From Pseudopyrenochaeta lycopersici (lineage: Eukaryota > Ascomycota > Dothideomycetes > Pleosporales > Pseudopyrenochaetaceae), in the NCBI GenBank assembly GCA_003313425.1, contig NHZP01000048.1:1-64000 (forward strand): a stretch of DNA of 64,000 nt, written 5' to 3'. The notes under the pieces are model-generated. The model had not been told where the DNA came from. It saw nothing but the letters and a program-made list of their open reading frames with translations, and did no database searches. Position numbers and translations under genes: made by a program. Of this stretch, positions 45,201 through 57,229 are shown in pieces (position 1 is the first letter of the stretch; each line of letters begins with the position of its first letter).

Positions 45201-46649
45201 GCAGAGTTACGCTTATTCTTAATTTCTTATAATAAACCTTCTAAGGTCTTATAGTTAGTAATAAGCTTATTCTACTACTTACTAAGCTTATTATATTCTT
45301 TAACTAGCTTATCCTTTTATTAAGTAAAGCTACGTTATTATTTAGTTAGTTCCTACTTTAGAGTAGAAGTATTAAGGTAGTATATCTCTAACGACTTCTT
45401 ATCCTTATTAAGAGCATGTAGGGTATACCTAAATAGTATTGTTAGGCGTGTAAGTTACGTAGGATTAAGGCTTAAGAACTTACTAGGGTAGGTCTTTATA
45501 AGCTAGATACCTAAGGGTGCTAATTACTAAATAGAAGTAGGTAGACTTAAGCTCGCAGATAGTAGTAAACCTAGAAGGCTACTTAGAGGAAGATAGTTAT
45601 TAAAGTCCTTAGGGAGACCTAGATTAGCAGCTTCCTTACGTAGCTGCATCTAATAAGCTCCTGTAGTACGCTGTGTCGTATCGCGAGAGAAGGAATATAG
45701 GTTAACTTCTTTAGTTAATAAGTTAGCATAGGAGCTTGTTAGCGTAAATTTAGAGTACTCTACGTCTTTAATAACAGGGTTTTCTAAGATAACTAGTTCT
45801 AAATCCTCTATAGCCTTATTCTTATTCTTCTTCTAGTATTAATAAGCTCTTTCCCTAAGTTAATTATAAGCTGCCTATATTTTAGCTAACGCGTTATCTT
45901 TCTAATAGGCTTAAAATTTAGGCTGCTAGCTAGAGGACCCTTTATTATAAGAGCTGTCTGCTATTAGGCTAAATAAAGAAGGTTAGATAGAAGTAAGAGT
46001 AGATATAGAGGTAAAAGTAAAAGTTAAAGTAAAACTAGAGGGAATCCTTAAGCTTTAGTAAGCAGACTTAAGATTTAACTATTAGTTAAGTAGTATTATT
46101 AGTTAGGTAAGGTTACTAGGACTAAGAGAAATACTTAGGAGTGTTATGCACAGGCTAAGTTTAGAGAATTACCTAATTAGGAAGTTTTAGAGGGTAAATG
46201 CGTGCTTAAGGCGGCACGTGCGCGTAATTAAAACACACGTATAGACTATAGTATATAAAAGTAGGAGTAATCCCTAGAGTATTCCTATTTAAGGAAGAAA
46301 ATAATAGGGCGTGTCTTATTAATAATAATCCTAGCGTTTAGGTAGCGTAAAGCGTAGGCACTAAGGTGTAAAATAGGCTACTAGTAAGGAAACCTAGTAA
46401 ATTCTAGGCTATTCTAAAGCTTAACTAAGGGGGAATAGCTTATAAAATTTTAGCTAAACTAGTAGCAGAGGATAGCACTGTAAATCAACTATCGTGCGAG
46501 GGCTATCCTAAAGCTTAACTAAGGGGGGATAGGATCTAGTCCTAGTACGTTAGTACTACCTTACTGTTAAACTTACCTAAGAGGTAACAGCTTAAGTAAC
46601 TGTATGTTAACTACAGAGAGGAGCTAAAGCGCTGTATAATCTGTTATTA
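39232..46649 (-). pseudogene. Gypsy C gag-pol, eroded
   Basis: Read on the minus strand through TAG stops. Reverse transcriptase words include DLNKASVKD, KAVIFSKFNVIHAFY, TTYLDNILVFLE (YLDN at 42480-42491, last Asp changed) and FYIDYIKFLGIIIINKGIKI, fitting gypsy polymerases of the KAS-KDRYPIP type. Integrase lies toward 39.9-41.2 kb and gag toward 43.9-46.1 kb by position only. A C-x2-Y eroded zinc-knuckle-like stretch near 44100 is possible. Confidence 0.75.
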
Positions 46650-46951
46650 TGTAAGGCAGTTAACATGCACAGTTAGGACGGTCTTAGTTGAAGAAACTTA
46701 ATTTAAAAGGAAATGGACAAAATAGCAGATACCTCTTACCTTCGGGGGAGAGGTGCTGCCTATATACATGAGCTAGAGCAGGCTAGTCCCGATCCAGTTA
46801 CCTAGCTTGGTGAAAGGTAAGAGGTAACAGTTACCTTTCACCTGCGTCTAGTAACTTGGCAGGATCGTTACCTTTCACCTGCGTCTAGTAACTTGGAAGA
46901 ATTGAACCCTTTCACCTGCGTCTAGTAACCTGAAAGGATTGAACCCTGACA
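46650..46951 (-). repeat. Gypsy C 5' LTR (right)
   Basis: 302 bp, gap-free partner of the left LTR with about nine differences, all but one (A/T near 46867) transitions. The same tandem units and hairpin are present. Confidence 0.9.
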
Positions 46952-48800
46952 CTACTATAGTAATTTCTTTTATCTGTACCCCCTAAGCTTGCAAAATAAG
47001 GTGCTTAACAGTAACTAGCCTTAGATAGCCTAATTACTTATACTAGAGTAAGGCTAATGCCTTTTATACAGCTCTTTCTATTTATAATATTATCTTATGT
47101 GTATAATTAGAAGCCTAGTATATTAGTTAATACTTAATTACCTATTAGCTATAAATCTTATTAAGACTTCTAATAATTATTCTATTTACTTTCTTAAGTA
47201 TAGTTAGTTTAATTTTAGTGTCTTACTATATACCTCTCTACCCTAATAATTAGAATAATACTAGATTACAGTATAAGTTAGGGTACAGAGCTACGTCGTG
47301 TAACGTTAGTCTATCAATTCCTTACTGCCTTATAAGAGTTAGCTTAATTAACCTGTACTCCTTAACTTATATCTTTGTATTACCTGCCTATATAAAGTCT
47401 CTATATATAGGTAGTCTAAAGTTATAGAGTCTATTAGAGTTATTTATTATATAATAGGTTAAACCTAAGTTAAGGATAAATAAATATCTTAATAGGTAAT
47501 TATTATAGTTAGTTCTAAATAACGCTAAGATAAAAGCAGCATCTATCCTTATAATACTTTATCCTTCTAGTTAATTATTTAGCACCTCTAGAGTAAGAGT
47601 ATATAAATTTTTCTTAACTAGTATATTTAAATAAGGTTTACTTTACTTTTATAAGAGGCCCTAGAACTTAGGATCTTACTCTTACTTTATCCTTACGTAG
47701 TTCTCTAGTATAGGTTTTAGTTTAAACTATTCTAGCACCTTATTAGGATATATATAGTCATACTCTATAAGTAAATAGCGTATCTCGCATACTAGGTACT
47801 TAGAGGTTTTAACTTTACTAGATAGCTCTTAGTCTAAGAATAATCTCTTTATCTTCTTTTAGCTACGTTAATCTTAGGGTCTACCTTACCTTTATAGATT
47901 TAGAGTACTAGGTTTATAGAGGTTTTCCTTCTTATTTCCCTATATACTTTCTAAATTATCTGCGTAAAACGCTAAGTTATCTAATACTATATATACGCTT
48001 TTATATCTACCTATTTTCTAAGGCTTTATTATAACTATATAGTCTCTAAACTACTTTATTATCTCGCAGCGTATAATACCTAAAGTAAATTAACTAGTAT
48101 GCTAAAATAAGGTAGCCTATATAGGTACTATATTCTATACTATAACTATAAAGTCTTTAGTAACTAAGTTTATATCCTTTACTTTAGTAACTCTTTTTAC
48201 CTCTACTTATATTACAGCTTAGTTATAATTAGTAAGCTATAGATTCTAGTTAGATATATTTCTTATTAGCTTTAGTAATTTAAGGTATTAGTCTCACGCG
48301 CGTTTGTGTTTAATTTACTTATCTATACTAACTATATCTGTAAGGTTCTTAATCTATTTATATATATTTTACCCTATCTTATAGTATATTTCTTATAGGA
48401 AAGGTAAGATAGTAGATTATATAAAGATTATAATATCCCTAATAGCCTTCTACTTATCTAAGTATTTCCTTTCTTAATTCTTATAGTTTTTATTCCTTAT
48501 CTTAAAGTACTCTATATCTTATTTAAGAGCAGTTATTCTAAACTTAGTAAGGTTAGCTATTAATTAAGGTTTAATATTAGCCCTTTAAGGCGTGTAATTA
48601 GCGACGTTTAGAGCCTCTAGAGGTTTAGGTTCTTTAAGGAATATAAGAATAGATTCTAGATTAACTTTATACTATATTCTGTACGCGTCGCACCTTACTA
48701 AGAGCTGCGCCTTCTATTTCGTGAAATTAAGTTGGCTGGCAAGGACTACAGTAGGATCGCGTTAGGTTAGGTAGGCTATTATTATATTAATTAAGGCAGT
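46952..48800 (-). pseudogene. Ty1/copia gag and protease part (right of gypsy C)
   Basis: On the minus strand a gag-like frame runs from about 48790 (words QLNFTK-stop-KAQLLVR and EPKPLEALNVANY) through a long helical region. A copia protease follows near 47300-47480 (NNSNRLYNFRLPIYRDFI, then LTLHDVALYPNLYCNLVL, resembling LHDVLYVPNLHCNLLS). Next comes a GAG-pre-integrase block near 46960-47060 (LGYLRLVTVKHLIL; LGHLG-type). The frame is cut at 46952 by gypsy C and resumes at 38929. Confidence 0.72.
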
Positions 48801-49010
48801 AAGACTCTTAATTATTAGATTTAAGGACTATTTAGCTTGATCTTTAGTAAAAATTTTAATAATAAACGTAATTAATTAATTCTGTGTTCTCTCCCCTCCT
48901 TTCTATAACTGCTTTGCTTCCGGAGGTTCCGAAGGCCGTGGTATCGGTCCTTCTATTAATCGCCAGCACTTGTGTAATCTGACAAGTTATTAGTCCTTCC
49001 TATACTGTAC
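48801..49010 (-). repeat. Copia 5' leader, related to 11395-11570
   Basis: Lies directly upstream of the copia gag on the minus strand. The GC-richer block at about 48885-48990 aligns with 11440-11560 in the same orientation, so two copies of this copia family were present in the window. Confidence 0.5.
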
Positions 49011-49379
49011 TTCTAAGGTTCTCCTTATATTTAATAAGAAGAGTAAGTTATTTTAGAGTCTAATAAGAGTAGGTTAAAAAGTGTTAAGATATAATAGAGA
49101 GTAGATTAGTAGCAGTAAGAGATTAATTAAAATTAAGATTAAGAGTATTCTTATTAGATATAAATGTGTAAGTTTAAGGAGGCTAGATAGTAGCACAAGT
49201 ATTAAGTAGAACTAGTTAGTAGAAGGGCATATAAAAGAGTTTTAATAGAGAAGATATAATAAAGCAACTAGGGTAATAATAATAAATTTGGGGTTAGTTT
49301 AGGTAAATAGTTATTTTATATAACCAGGGGGCTAAGTTATTAATTAGAATAATATAGTAATTTAATTTAGTAATAGTAG
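49011..49379. other. AT-rich stretch without readable features
   Basis: Purine-rich on the plus strand with TAG repeated often. I find no gene or terminal motif. It ends at AGTAG, directly before the copia LTR at 49380. Confidence 0.4.
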
Positions 49380-49590
49380 TGTCAGATTTAAGGGTCTTTA
49401 CGCGACAGGCAATAAATAAGAGATAAATCTTAATAGGGTCTAATAATTGTTTATTAATTCAATCCTCTGTCTCCTTTTACTTCCTTAGGTGTTGTGTTAT
49501 TACACCTAAGATTAGTGTTACGTAACTATCCCTCTTGTGTCTGCACATAACGTAGGCTGGGTAGATGTTCTAGGCACCTACTATCTAACA
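49380..49590 (-). repeat. Ty1/copia LTR (3' LTR of a minus-strand copy)
   Basis: On the minus strand it begins TGTTAGATAGTAGG and ends CTGACA, 211 bp. It is preceded there by GCTGAGGGGGTG, a typical copia polypurine tract, so the element's body extended to the right (49591 onward) and is now lost after about 100 bp. No second LTR was found. Confidence 0.65.
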
Positions 49591-49766
49591 CACCCCCTCA
49601 GCTTAGGAGCCCTTATTAAGCTAGATGATAGTAAGCTAGATATCTGCTTTGTTTGAAGGCATTTAAGAGCGTGGCGTTAAGCTATTGTACGTTGAGATAA
49701 GAGAGGTGCTCAAACTTGGTAGGGTGCGGCGCTCGCTTGTGCGCGGCGCTCGCTTGTGGGACACGT
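49591..49766. mobile_element. Copia 3' tail abutting a pogo-family right terminus
   Basis: The left part is the copia polypurine tract and adjoining sequence. The right part (about 49716-49766) aligns with the right TIR of the element at 34760-36674: GGTAGGGTGCGGCGCTCGCT against GGTGGGGTGGCCCGCTCGCT, ending ACGT then TA. Here the tandem unit is GCGGCGCTCGCTTGT at 49726-49740 and 49743-49757. The matching left end is absent. Confidence 0.6.
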
Positions 49767-50143
49767 TAACTATACGTTTAGGAGGGAACTACTTATAACT
49801 TATACCATACCTTTATTACTCTAATAATTGTCTTACTTTATATGTGTTTAAGGGTGAATGGGAGCCAAACGATAGTCAACGATGTGATAAGCATGCCTTT
49901 ATTCTATTGTCGTGGTTATATAGTAGGGCCGGTGGTATGCCGTCGCAGAAAGTCGACTAGAACTGTGGAGAATAGCTTCATAGGATGTTGGGAGCTATAG
50001 CGTCCTATGTGAATTTACTATTATCTATAGATTGTATGTGAAAAATAGCTATAAATCAGGCTCTTCTTTCAACCTTTGGCACTTGTCCGTCCCAATCCTC
50101 AAAACCACTGCCACATACGAGACGATGACGGGAACAGCCTCCT
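49767..50143. other. Downstream region of the dehydrogenase gene
   Basis: Normal to AT-rich, no gene. It must hold the 3' UTR and polyadenylation site of the gene at 50144-51381. Confidence 0.4.
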
Positions 50144-51381
50144 TCAAGCCCAAGGGAATCGGATGACGACCTTCGTCTCCAGGTACTCATTGAACCGTTG
50201 ATAGTACTCCGGAGCATCTTCAATCCCAATAATACTAGAAACAATGAATCCAGGCTGAGCAACCCCAGTCTCAATCAACTGCGTCAGATACGGTGCCTCC
50301 ATCTTGACATCCACCGGACCAGCTCCGTAAGTCAGCCGCTTTTCGAAAAAGTCCGTGATGGGGAAATTAACTAAAGCCGAAACATTTCCATTCGGTGTTC
50401 CAGGCGTCGCACCGGGCGCAGGGTACACGCCGACGGAACTAATACCTCCCTGTGCAGAAGTTACGGCAACCATATCCAAGATAACCTTGTTAGGCTGTCG
50501 TTCCAATTCTTCATTAACAGCTTCATAGCCTACACAATCCACACTGCGCGTCACCCCGTCAGGTTCAAGACGGAGGATTTGCTCCACGGCCGAGAGGTCA
50601 GAGCCGTTCAAGCTGATAGGTATAGCGCCAATGGACTGAGCCAAAGCGAGGCGTTGAGGAATCCAGTCAACGACATAAACTCTTGATGCACCGCGGAGAA
50701 TGGCAGAATAAGCACTCAAGAGCCCGACTCCTCCAGCGCCAAAGACGGCAACTGTATCGCCGGCTTGAAATCCAGCGTAAGTGAGAGCTGTCCAGCCTGT
50801 GGCGAAAATGTCCGATGTGAACAGGTAATCTATCTCTTTAGATGTATTGATGGCGCCGTCGGAGGGTATCTTCCAAAGACTGTAATCTGCGTAGGGTATC
50901 ACAACGTACTCACCTATATTCTCATTAATTTTGTCAAATGACACGTAAGCAGGACGGACAGAATACTTCACTGACCCTGACACCCATAGTAGCTTCCAAA
51001 TTGTTCCCCAAGTCCTAAGCTTTGACCATACTGACCCTCCGGCACAGCCAGATTCATGTTAATCCCCCCTGTATCGAAGGAATCTGGAATGACAACATGA
51101 TCTCCAACTTTCAATTTATTGACTCCACTGCCAACAGATTCGACGATACCAGTTCCTTCGTGGCCGAGCACCCAGGACGGGTTTGAACTGCCAAAGCCAC
51201 CGTGAATAATGTGCAAATCTGTTCCGCAGATGGCAGCTGTGGTGATACGGACACGGACATCGGTAGTGGCTTGGAGTGTTGGTATAGGTACGTTCTCTAC
51301 GGTGACGCTATTGAGATTAGAACCGTTCCATACAACCGCTCGCATGGTGGCATTGAGCATAAGGGTATTGTTCACAAGCAT
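50144..51381 (-). CDS. Zinc-type alcohol/formaldehyde dehydrogenase-like (MDR superfamily)
   Basis: Exons 51381-50976 and 50913-50144, one 62-bp intron (GTCAGT...ATATAG); 391 residues. A GroES-like N-domain has the catalytic zinc residues in AICGTDLHIIHGGF and LGHEGTGIVESVG and the loop GDHVVIPDSFDTGG. The spliced join gives GCQGEYVVIPYADYSLWKIP. The NAD(P) fold has GAGGVGLLSA then VVDWIPQRL with an Asp suggesting NAD. The four-Cys structural-zinc loop is replaced by a cysteine-free stretch, as in a fungal branch of glutathione-independent formaldehyde-dehydrogenase-like proteins. Substrate is unknown. The N-terminus is short; Met-13 (MRAVVWNG) is a possible alternative start. Confidence 0.88.
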
Positions 51382-51452
51382 AATGGCGGGTGCAAAGCAA
51401 GATGAAAAGAAGGAAGCTAGGTGAAAGTTTTCAAGGGCCCCGTTTAGGATAG

Positions 51453-51461
51453 CCTTATATA
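51453..51461 (-). promoter_or_regulatory. TATA-like box of the dehydrogenase gene
   Basis: TATATAAGG on the minus strand, about 75 bp upstream of the ATG at 51381, in otherwise mixed sequence. Confidence 0.45.
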
Positions 51462-51469
51462 GAAGCCAA

Positions 51470-52419
51470 GATAGTGTACGCGCGGTGACACTATCAATAG
51501 CCTGACAACAGGTTTGTTGTTGTTGTTGCCAGTATGCCTAAGGGGTCGCCTGAATGTTTGAATGTGCCCAGTTTGATGAGCTACCAGATTCAGAACAGAT
51601 TCGATTGGCCCAACTATCAACACTAGCTTCATGACGGCCACGGCTATTCCCGGGCCCACATGATATGGGCCCGGGACCTAACGGCAAAAAGTGCAGATCT
51701 TCGGACGAGCTAAGATTTTAACACTTATGAGTTGAAATATGCTCATTAAAACCAGTTGTGAGGTCATAAGACTTGGTCAAAACTTGGCTTTACGTGGACT
51801 GTGGCGCAGCCGAAGCCAAAATTTATACTCAATGTAGATCATCCTTCTTTACAAGCAGTATGACTAGGAACAGCATAGAAAGCCTTGAATGGTTCGGCCC
51901 GTTCTCGGGCGGATATAAGCGTGCGAAGCGTTCTCATGCCTAGGGGGACCGCCATCTTCACGAAGCTTAGTCCCACTCCCATTTGATAATGCTTGTTGCG
52001 ATAGAAATCCTAAAATGATGGAACAATTACACATGTACATGCATTTGGTTGTCATTGTAAACCCACCATCCGACTACGTAGACATCGCTATCTCTTTACA
52101 GGTGGAAATCATTCTGCGTGAACATTGTCATATTTTGTGCGGCATCTGCCTTATTTCTATCTTTCGGAACAGAAATTTTGGATTCTCTGTTGGATAGTTA
52201 GGGTCTAGCTGTGCCTCAAGAGAGCTCTCATAAGTTCTGCGCGCTGGTGGACCTCGTTACGTCTTATGCTATACACGGTCTCCCACCTATAGGGTTCAAC
52301 TACGAGCTCTATTAGGCCGCAAGCTTTAACGTAATCTAAAACTATATCCTTAGCTCTGTTTAATAGTATATACAATTTTAGCAAGACTTATTATTCTCCA
52401 ATAGGTTCCTAGAAAATAC
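51470..52419. other. Intergenic region, no supported gene
   Basis: Short frames on both strands (51444-51659 -, 51864-52055 -, 52015-52197 +) show no domain. The right part becomes AT-rich with TAG-rich RIP-like sequence from about 52250. Confidence 0.35.
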
Positions 52420-52640
52420 TACGATTTTACTACCATTCGATACGCAGCCACACCTAGGAAACTTGCGCTTTGCTCCCGCCCAGCGACCAGCTGTGAACAT
52501 ATCTGTGATGGAGGCCGTAAACACATCTAAGCTTTGTCCCTAGGCAAGCTTTAGCTGGCTGACTACCGCTGCTAAGTTTTCGACCCAATATGTTGAGGTA
52601 CAACTAAACAACGTGTCTACGAACATTACAGCCAGCTGCT
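52420..52640 (+). pseudogene. Fragment of a type-B carboxylesterase
   Basis: The plus strand reads PHLGNLRFAPAQRPAVNIS, then AVNTSKLCP followed by TAG, matching PPLGNLRFAPPQPPAVNRS and IPRLCP in the gene at 60206-62111 (about 60 % identical by eye). A frame change before PHL and the stop after LCP show it is a remnant. No further esterase blocks are seen on either side. Confidence 0.75.
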
Positions 52641-54973
52641 ATCGTCAGTCAGCCCGAGCACGACCAGAGTGATTGTTACACAAGTAAACTAAAACTGGAC
52701 CTCTTCGCTTTACTTGGTTGACAAAAAACCCTTACTTGGCCTTTGTTGGTTAATATTATTGGGTAATATTTCCCGACTTGGTATATACTATAGATCTATC
52801 AGAGTATATCGATTTAGCGCAGGAGCTTTTGGCATTCAATCACCCTGGCCGGGCTTGATATGAGACTATTTCGTTCGTCTGTGATAACTATCGTCGTCTG
52901 CGAGATTACCTGCTCACTGCGGTCATTGCCGGATAACTGATCAAATGAAGTGCTATCTTAGAGAGGACAACATGGGCAGATTCACAGCATTTTCACAAGT
53001 CCTGGGGATCCTCAACATCCAGATCGGCCTTTGTCAGTCCTAGCCATAATTCGCCAAGCCCAGAGTTGATTTTTGCACGTTTCCTTGTTCGTGTAGTAGG
53101 TGCTGTAGCGGCATGTTGCTAACGATGCTGGGATTGAATGAATCGTGTATCACCGTCAGCAGTAACTTTGTTATTATTCTCTTGTGTTAGTCTAGTTATA
53201 TTTACTTATACAGCCTCTTCCTCGTATTGTGCGTATATTTTATGTACCAACCCCTTCGCCTCATTAATCCATCGCTTCTTAACAAAGAAATCCTGATCTT
53301 AGTAGGGATAGATATTTCGATTGTAAATTACACGTAGGTCTTAAGGCTACACTACTATACTAAATATCGTGTTTAATATTTCGACAGTAAAGAAATAAAT
53401 AGAACTCTAAAAACAGATTAAAATAAGTCTATAGTATGGATCTTCTATGGGAAAATAGTTGAGCAGCAAAATAATATTAAAGTTCATCTTTTCAAAAACT
53501 AATACTAAAGTATAACTTATATTTGGTTAGACGCTTAACAGAACATTGCGCTAATAGTAACGCGTCTAACGAGTAAGATAATAGAGTTTAACACTAGTTA
53601 CTAAGATTACTACAACACTTAAAATCCATTTAAGATAGCTGCTGTAGCAAAAACCCTGTAAAATTCAACTGATAGATATCTCTTAACTTAGATACTACAC
53701 ACAGCAAACAAGTAAGTTAAGTACAGCGACTAACTATCCTAGCACTTATGAATTATGTAGTAAAATTATGTACGTTAAATTAAGTTAATCGACCTAAAAA
53801 TTATACAAATAAAATAATTAATTCTATAAAAGATTTAGTTGTTAACAACTGTGGGTATCACTGGCGTACTATTAAAGTTACCGAGTGTCCTCATCCAACA
53901 CATATAACTTTTGATATGCTTTCTATTCTAGCGATAAGCGATAAGTCTAGGCAATTGTTCCGCCGGCTTGACTTTATAATAACGAAGCGCCGCAATCATC
54001 CTAAGCAGGGCACAATTTAAGCCCCTCAGTGTTTACGATCGTAGAACATACAGTAATATATTTAGAGTTTTAGCTGACGAGCTTGCTTTATCCATTGCCA
54101 ACAAGCGAGCTGGGTTATGACTGCCAGCTTCAGCTTAGAGACAATTACTTGCAGCTGTAGTAGCGTTAAATTAGGCTTCTAACGGCGCATTTTCTAACAT
54201 TTCTAGACTAAATTCACAACCCAGAAGCATGTTAGGAGGTAGTTAAAGTAGGCTAGTTGTATTCAGCGATCTTACTTACCTACCGAAACATTTGACGAGT
54301 CATTGTCGCAAAAGATTGTCGATTTCAGAGAAACAGCAACTGTTATGATCAGATAACAAATGTCAGATAGATTTTCACAAATTTAATGTAATTTTCAGTG
54401 GCGTAAGCAATAAGCAACCCTATAGATCAAAATTGATTAGATCTAGCAATCAATCCGAATCCGTGCAAGTGGCGATTTGGTTCGGGATCAGCCCATCCAT
54501 CCGTCCCTTCTGCACACTGCCTGCGGCCAAAAATACAGAATACTGCCAGCGACAGCGCTACACCAGCCTGGAGTTTAGTTGTTGCATGCTCTGCGGCAAT
54601 GTTCGCGCCATCAAGGCCTTCCTTAGCGACTGTTGAAGCGTGAGCGGAGGGAAGCATGTCTGAGATGCGATGAATTAGTTAACACGATTTCAACTGCAGA
54701 CATGAGAGGTACGCTTATAAGATTGTAGAAGTCTTTTGAACTTGTTAGATCGCGGTTCTAGATATCTTACAGGAAGTAATTCTAACTGGTCAAGGCAGCA
54801 TTAGCCGTAGCTGATGAGTTAACAATGACAATTCAAGCCAGGTGTGACCTCATGGAGTGTGGAGGTGGCGGTCGTTATATGCAAGAGAAGCGGAAGTCGA
54901 GCTAAATAGGGAACCTTTCGCAGCAGGAAACGTATCCAACTCTGGGTAAACCTCACCACACCACAACTTAACA
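52641..54973. other. Gene-poor region, partly RIP-like
   Basis: 52641-53150 is of normal composition, 53160-53900 AT-rich and TAG/TTA-rich, then mixed to the esterase gene. Overlapping frames at 54427-54657 (-) and 54433-54636 (+) lie opposite each other and show no domain. No transposon ends or RNA genes were recognised. Confidence 0.35.
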
Positions 54974-57154
54974 TCACACTGGGATGATCGGCGCTACACT
55001 TCGCCAGAAATCACATCTCATGCCACGGCCATCTTCCCATGTGTACGCGTTCGCAAGTGTGAAATTGTTCTGCAACCCCGGTCCCGTCAGATAGGTGGTG
55101 TTGACAGGTGAGAGGAATTCGAGTCCTCCCACGGCCTCACTGCCACCAGTCTGGTTCAAATCCAGCTGGTAGGGTGATGCAATTGAGAACGTAGGCCAGC
55201 TCGAGGCAGCGTTGGCTTGCACTATTTGGTTCAATAAAGCTCCAGCTGCCATCTCGTTTGAGATCGACGGGTTTCGTCGTGTAACGAAATTGCCCCAAAT
55301 CCCTAGAAAGTCAATTAGTACATATTGTTGACAGGGCTGAATAGTGATGACTCACTCATAAAGGCTCGTTGAAAGTCGACACCAAGAAATAACGATCCAC
55401 CGAGCGGTCCGAAATAGCCTTGCAGGTCAGAACCATGTGTCCCTGGCAAAGCGCTGAACTGGTACTTGTATGACTTGCGGTTTTGGCCAGAATACGCTTC
55501 CGCCATCCAATATGATGGGCAAACAAAGGTCAGCTCACCATAGAGGTTCTACGCACTATTAGCGGGATCATAACAATCGTCGTGGGGAACAATGTACATT
55601 CGCTCGCTGCTGCTGGCCGGTCGCGATTGAGCTTTGGTTCAACGCGCTCGGCCCACTGTACCCAGAGGTTGCAAACGCATCGCTGTCGGAGCTGTTTTCG
55701 CCCCCGATGCTTGGATAGTATAGTAAGACTTTGGCAATGTCGTCTTCTCGGAATTCAGGCAAAACATTGCGAAGCCACTCGAGGAAGTCCGATTCTGAAG
55801 TGATGTTTTGTGGTGTAAAGAGAGGTCCCTCATCTAGATATGGATGTTAGCGATCCGTTCCCGCCTGAATGGTGGAGTATTATATGTTGTGTGTACGTAC
55901 TGGCATTGTTTCCTACCAAAAGATTGCGGCCATTGAGGCGCTTCTCAAGAAGTTGGCGGCTTGGTATATCTTGGATGAAGACTCCATCCGTCACAGGCAG
56001 GAAAGTCCAGGTACCATATGTACCTGTAGTGGTGACCACCTCAGATGCATTCTGCAAGGTCGCTGTATCCTTTGAGACTAAGCAATCGAAGAGCGTCTCG
56101 TTTGCACTCCTGTAAGCACCCAAAAGACATCCTGCCTGTTCGGCAAATGCATAGTATGCTTGCGTAGGTACCCAGTCGTTGAAAGTGTATTGCTTGGGAA
56201 GATATGGAGATGCAGCAATTGTGCTCTGGAATAGGGACTCGCCCAATGATCCACCATAGGCTATGCATTGATCAGCAACGCCCAGATGTGTGAACCAGGA
56301 TCTCATACCAATGTCTTGGAGTAAAACAGAGCCGCCTCCAGCGCTCAGCCCAGATATTGTTACTGATAAAGGGTCTCCGCCAAAGTGGGTTATGTATGCC
56401 TGTCTGGTGTGAGCCTTGTTCAAGTTACAATTGTAGGACACCTTAGGCCAGATTGGAGGTTCACACGTACCTGCACCCATTGTAGAGCAAAGAACTGGTC
56501 GAGCAATCCTGCATTAGCAACACCATTTCTTACTATCTCATCAGAAGCCAGAAATCCAAATGCACCAAGTCTGTACTGTATGGAAACGACTACAAAGCTG
56601 TTGTCGTTAGCAGTAAGCAGATCCGTGAAGTCTTGCTGGCCATTGCCGGTTCCATATCCACCTCCGTGTATCCATACAAGAACAGGCAGATTTGTCGCAT
56701 TTGCTGGACTCTGTACATTCAGAAAGAGGCAATCTTCGGATACGTCAGTTGCACTTCCGCCGCCGCCACCAAAGTTAGGAGACCCAGAGAAGGGGGCTTG
56801 ATTGCACATAGGTCCGTATCTGTTTGCCTGGAAGGTTGCGCTGCGATTCATTGCTGGCGGCTCAGGTCGCTGCCAACGCAGAATACCGGTCGGGGGTGCA
56901 GCAAATCGAATTCTGATGGTGTTACTTAAGCCTGATGGCCTCTTTCTGTTGCAATCTTACCCTCTCCATGTATTAATCCCACTGGTAATATTGGTTGAAC
57001 CTTGGTATACTCCATACCCTAAGTCGACTTCAAGGGCCCCATTTGTCAGATATTGTCTAGTTTTCAAAGCCTCCTTAAAGGGTTGCGACCGTGGTAAAGC
57101 GGTAGCTGTGAAGCAAGCAGTTGACGAGAATGCGATGACCCATAGTAGATGCAT
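54974..57154 (-). CDS. Secreted type-B carboxylesterase/lipase
   Basis: Exons 57154-56961, 56912-56471, 56399-55901, 55833-55598, 55548-55356, 55302-54974; introns 48, 71, 67, 49 and 53 bp; 630 residues. The signal peptide is about residues 1-20 (LLWVIAFSSTACFTATALP). Family landmarks in order: IRFAAPPTGILRW, EDCLFLNVQSP, LVWIHGGGYGTGNG (oxyanion hole), YRLGAFGFLA, nucleophile Ser in ISGLSAGGGSV, Glu in NEGPLFTP (formed across intron 3), and His in LPGTHGSDL. All three catalytic residues are present. Such enzymes hydrolyse carboxylic esters outside the cell; the substrate cannot be read from sequence. It is head-to-head with the paralogue at 60206, 3 kb away. No RIP damage. Confidence 0.9.
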
Positions 57155-57217
57155 GGTAGGAGGGAGTTGAGGTATGAAAGGACATGCCAGGGAAGAAAAA
57201 GATGAACGCTGCTACAC

Positions 57218-57226
57218 TATATAAGC
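57218..57226 (-). promoter_or_regulatory. TATA-like box of the 54974-57154 esterase
   Basis: CTTATATAG on the minus strand, about 65 bp upstream of the start codon at 57154. Confidence 0.45.
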
Positions 57227-57229
57227 CTG

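Larger units (their letters stand above)
38930..46951 (-). mobile_element. Gypsy C: eroded Ty3/gypsy retrotransposon inserted in copia, TSD CTACT
   Basis: Two 302-bp LTRs (38930-39231, 46650-46951) are flanked by CTACT at 38925-38929 and 46952-46956; total 8022 bp. A purine run (minus strand AAAGGGGGGGGGG) sits directly inside the left LTR, so the element reads on the minus strand. Its pol is recognisable by reverse transcriptase at about 42250-42850. The internal region is heavily RIP-eroded, while the LTRs keep near-normal composition. Confidence 0.9.

Noticed and set aside
55582..57170. Plus-strand frames across the 54974-57154 region
   Set aside because: They are antisense to well-supported esterase exons with catalytic motifs.
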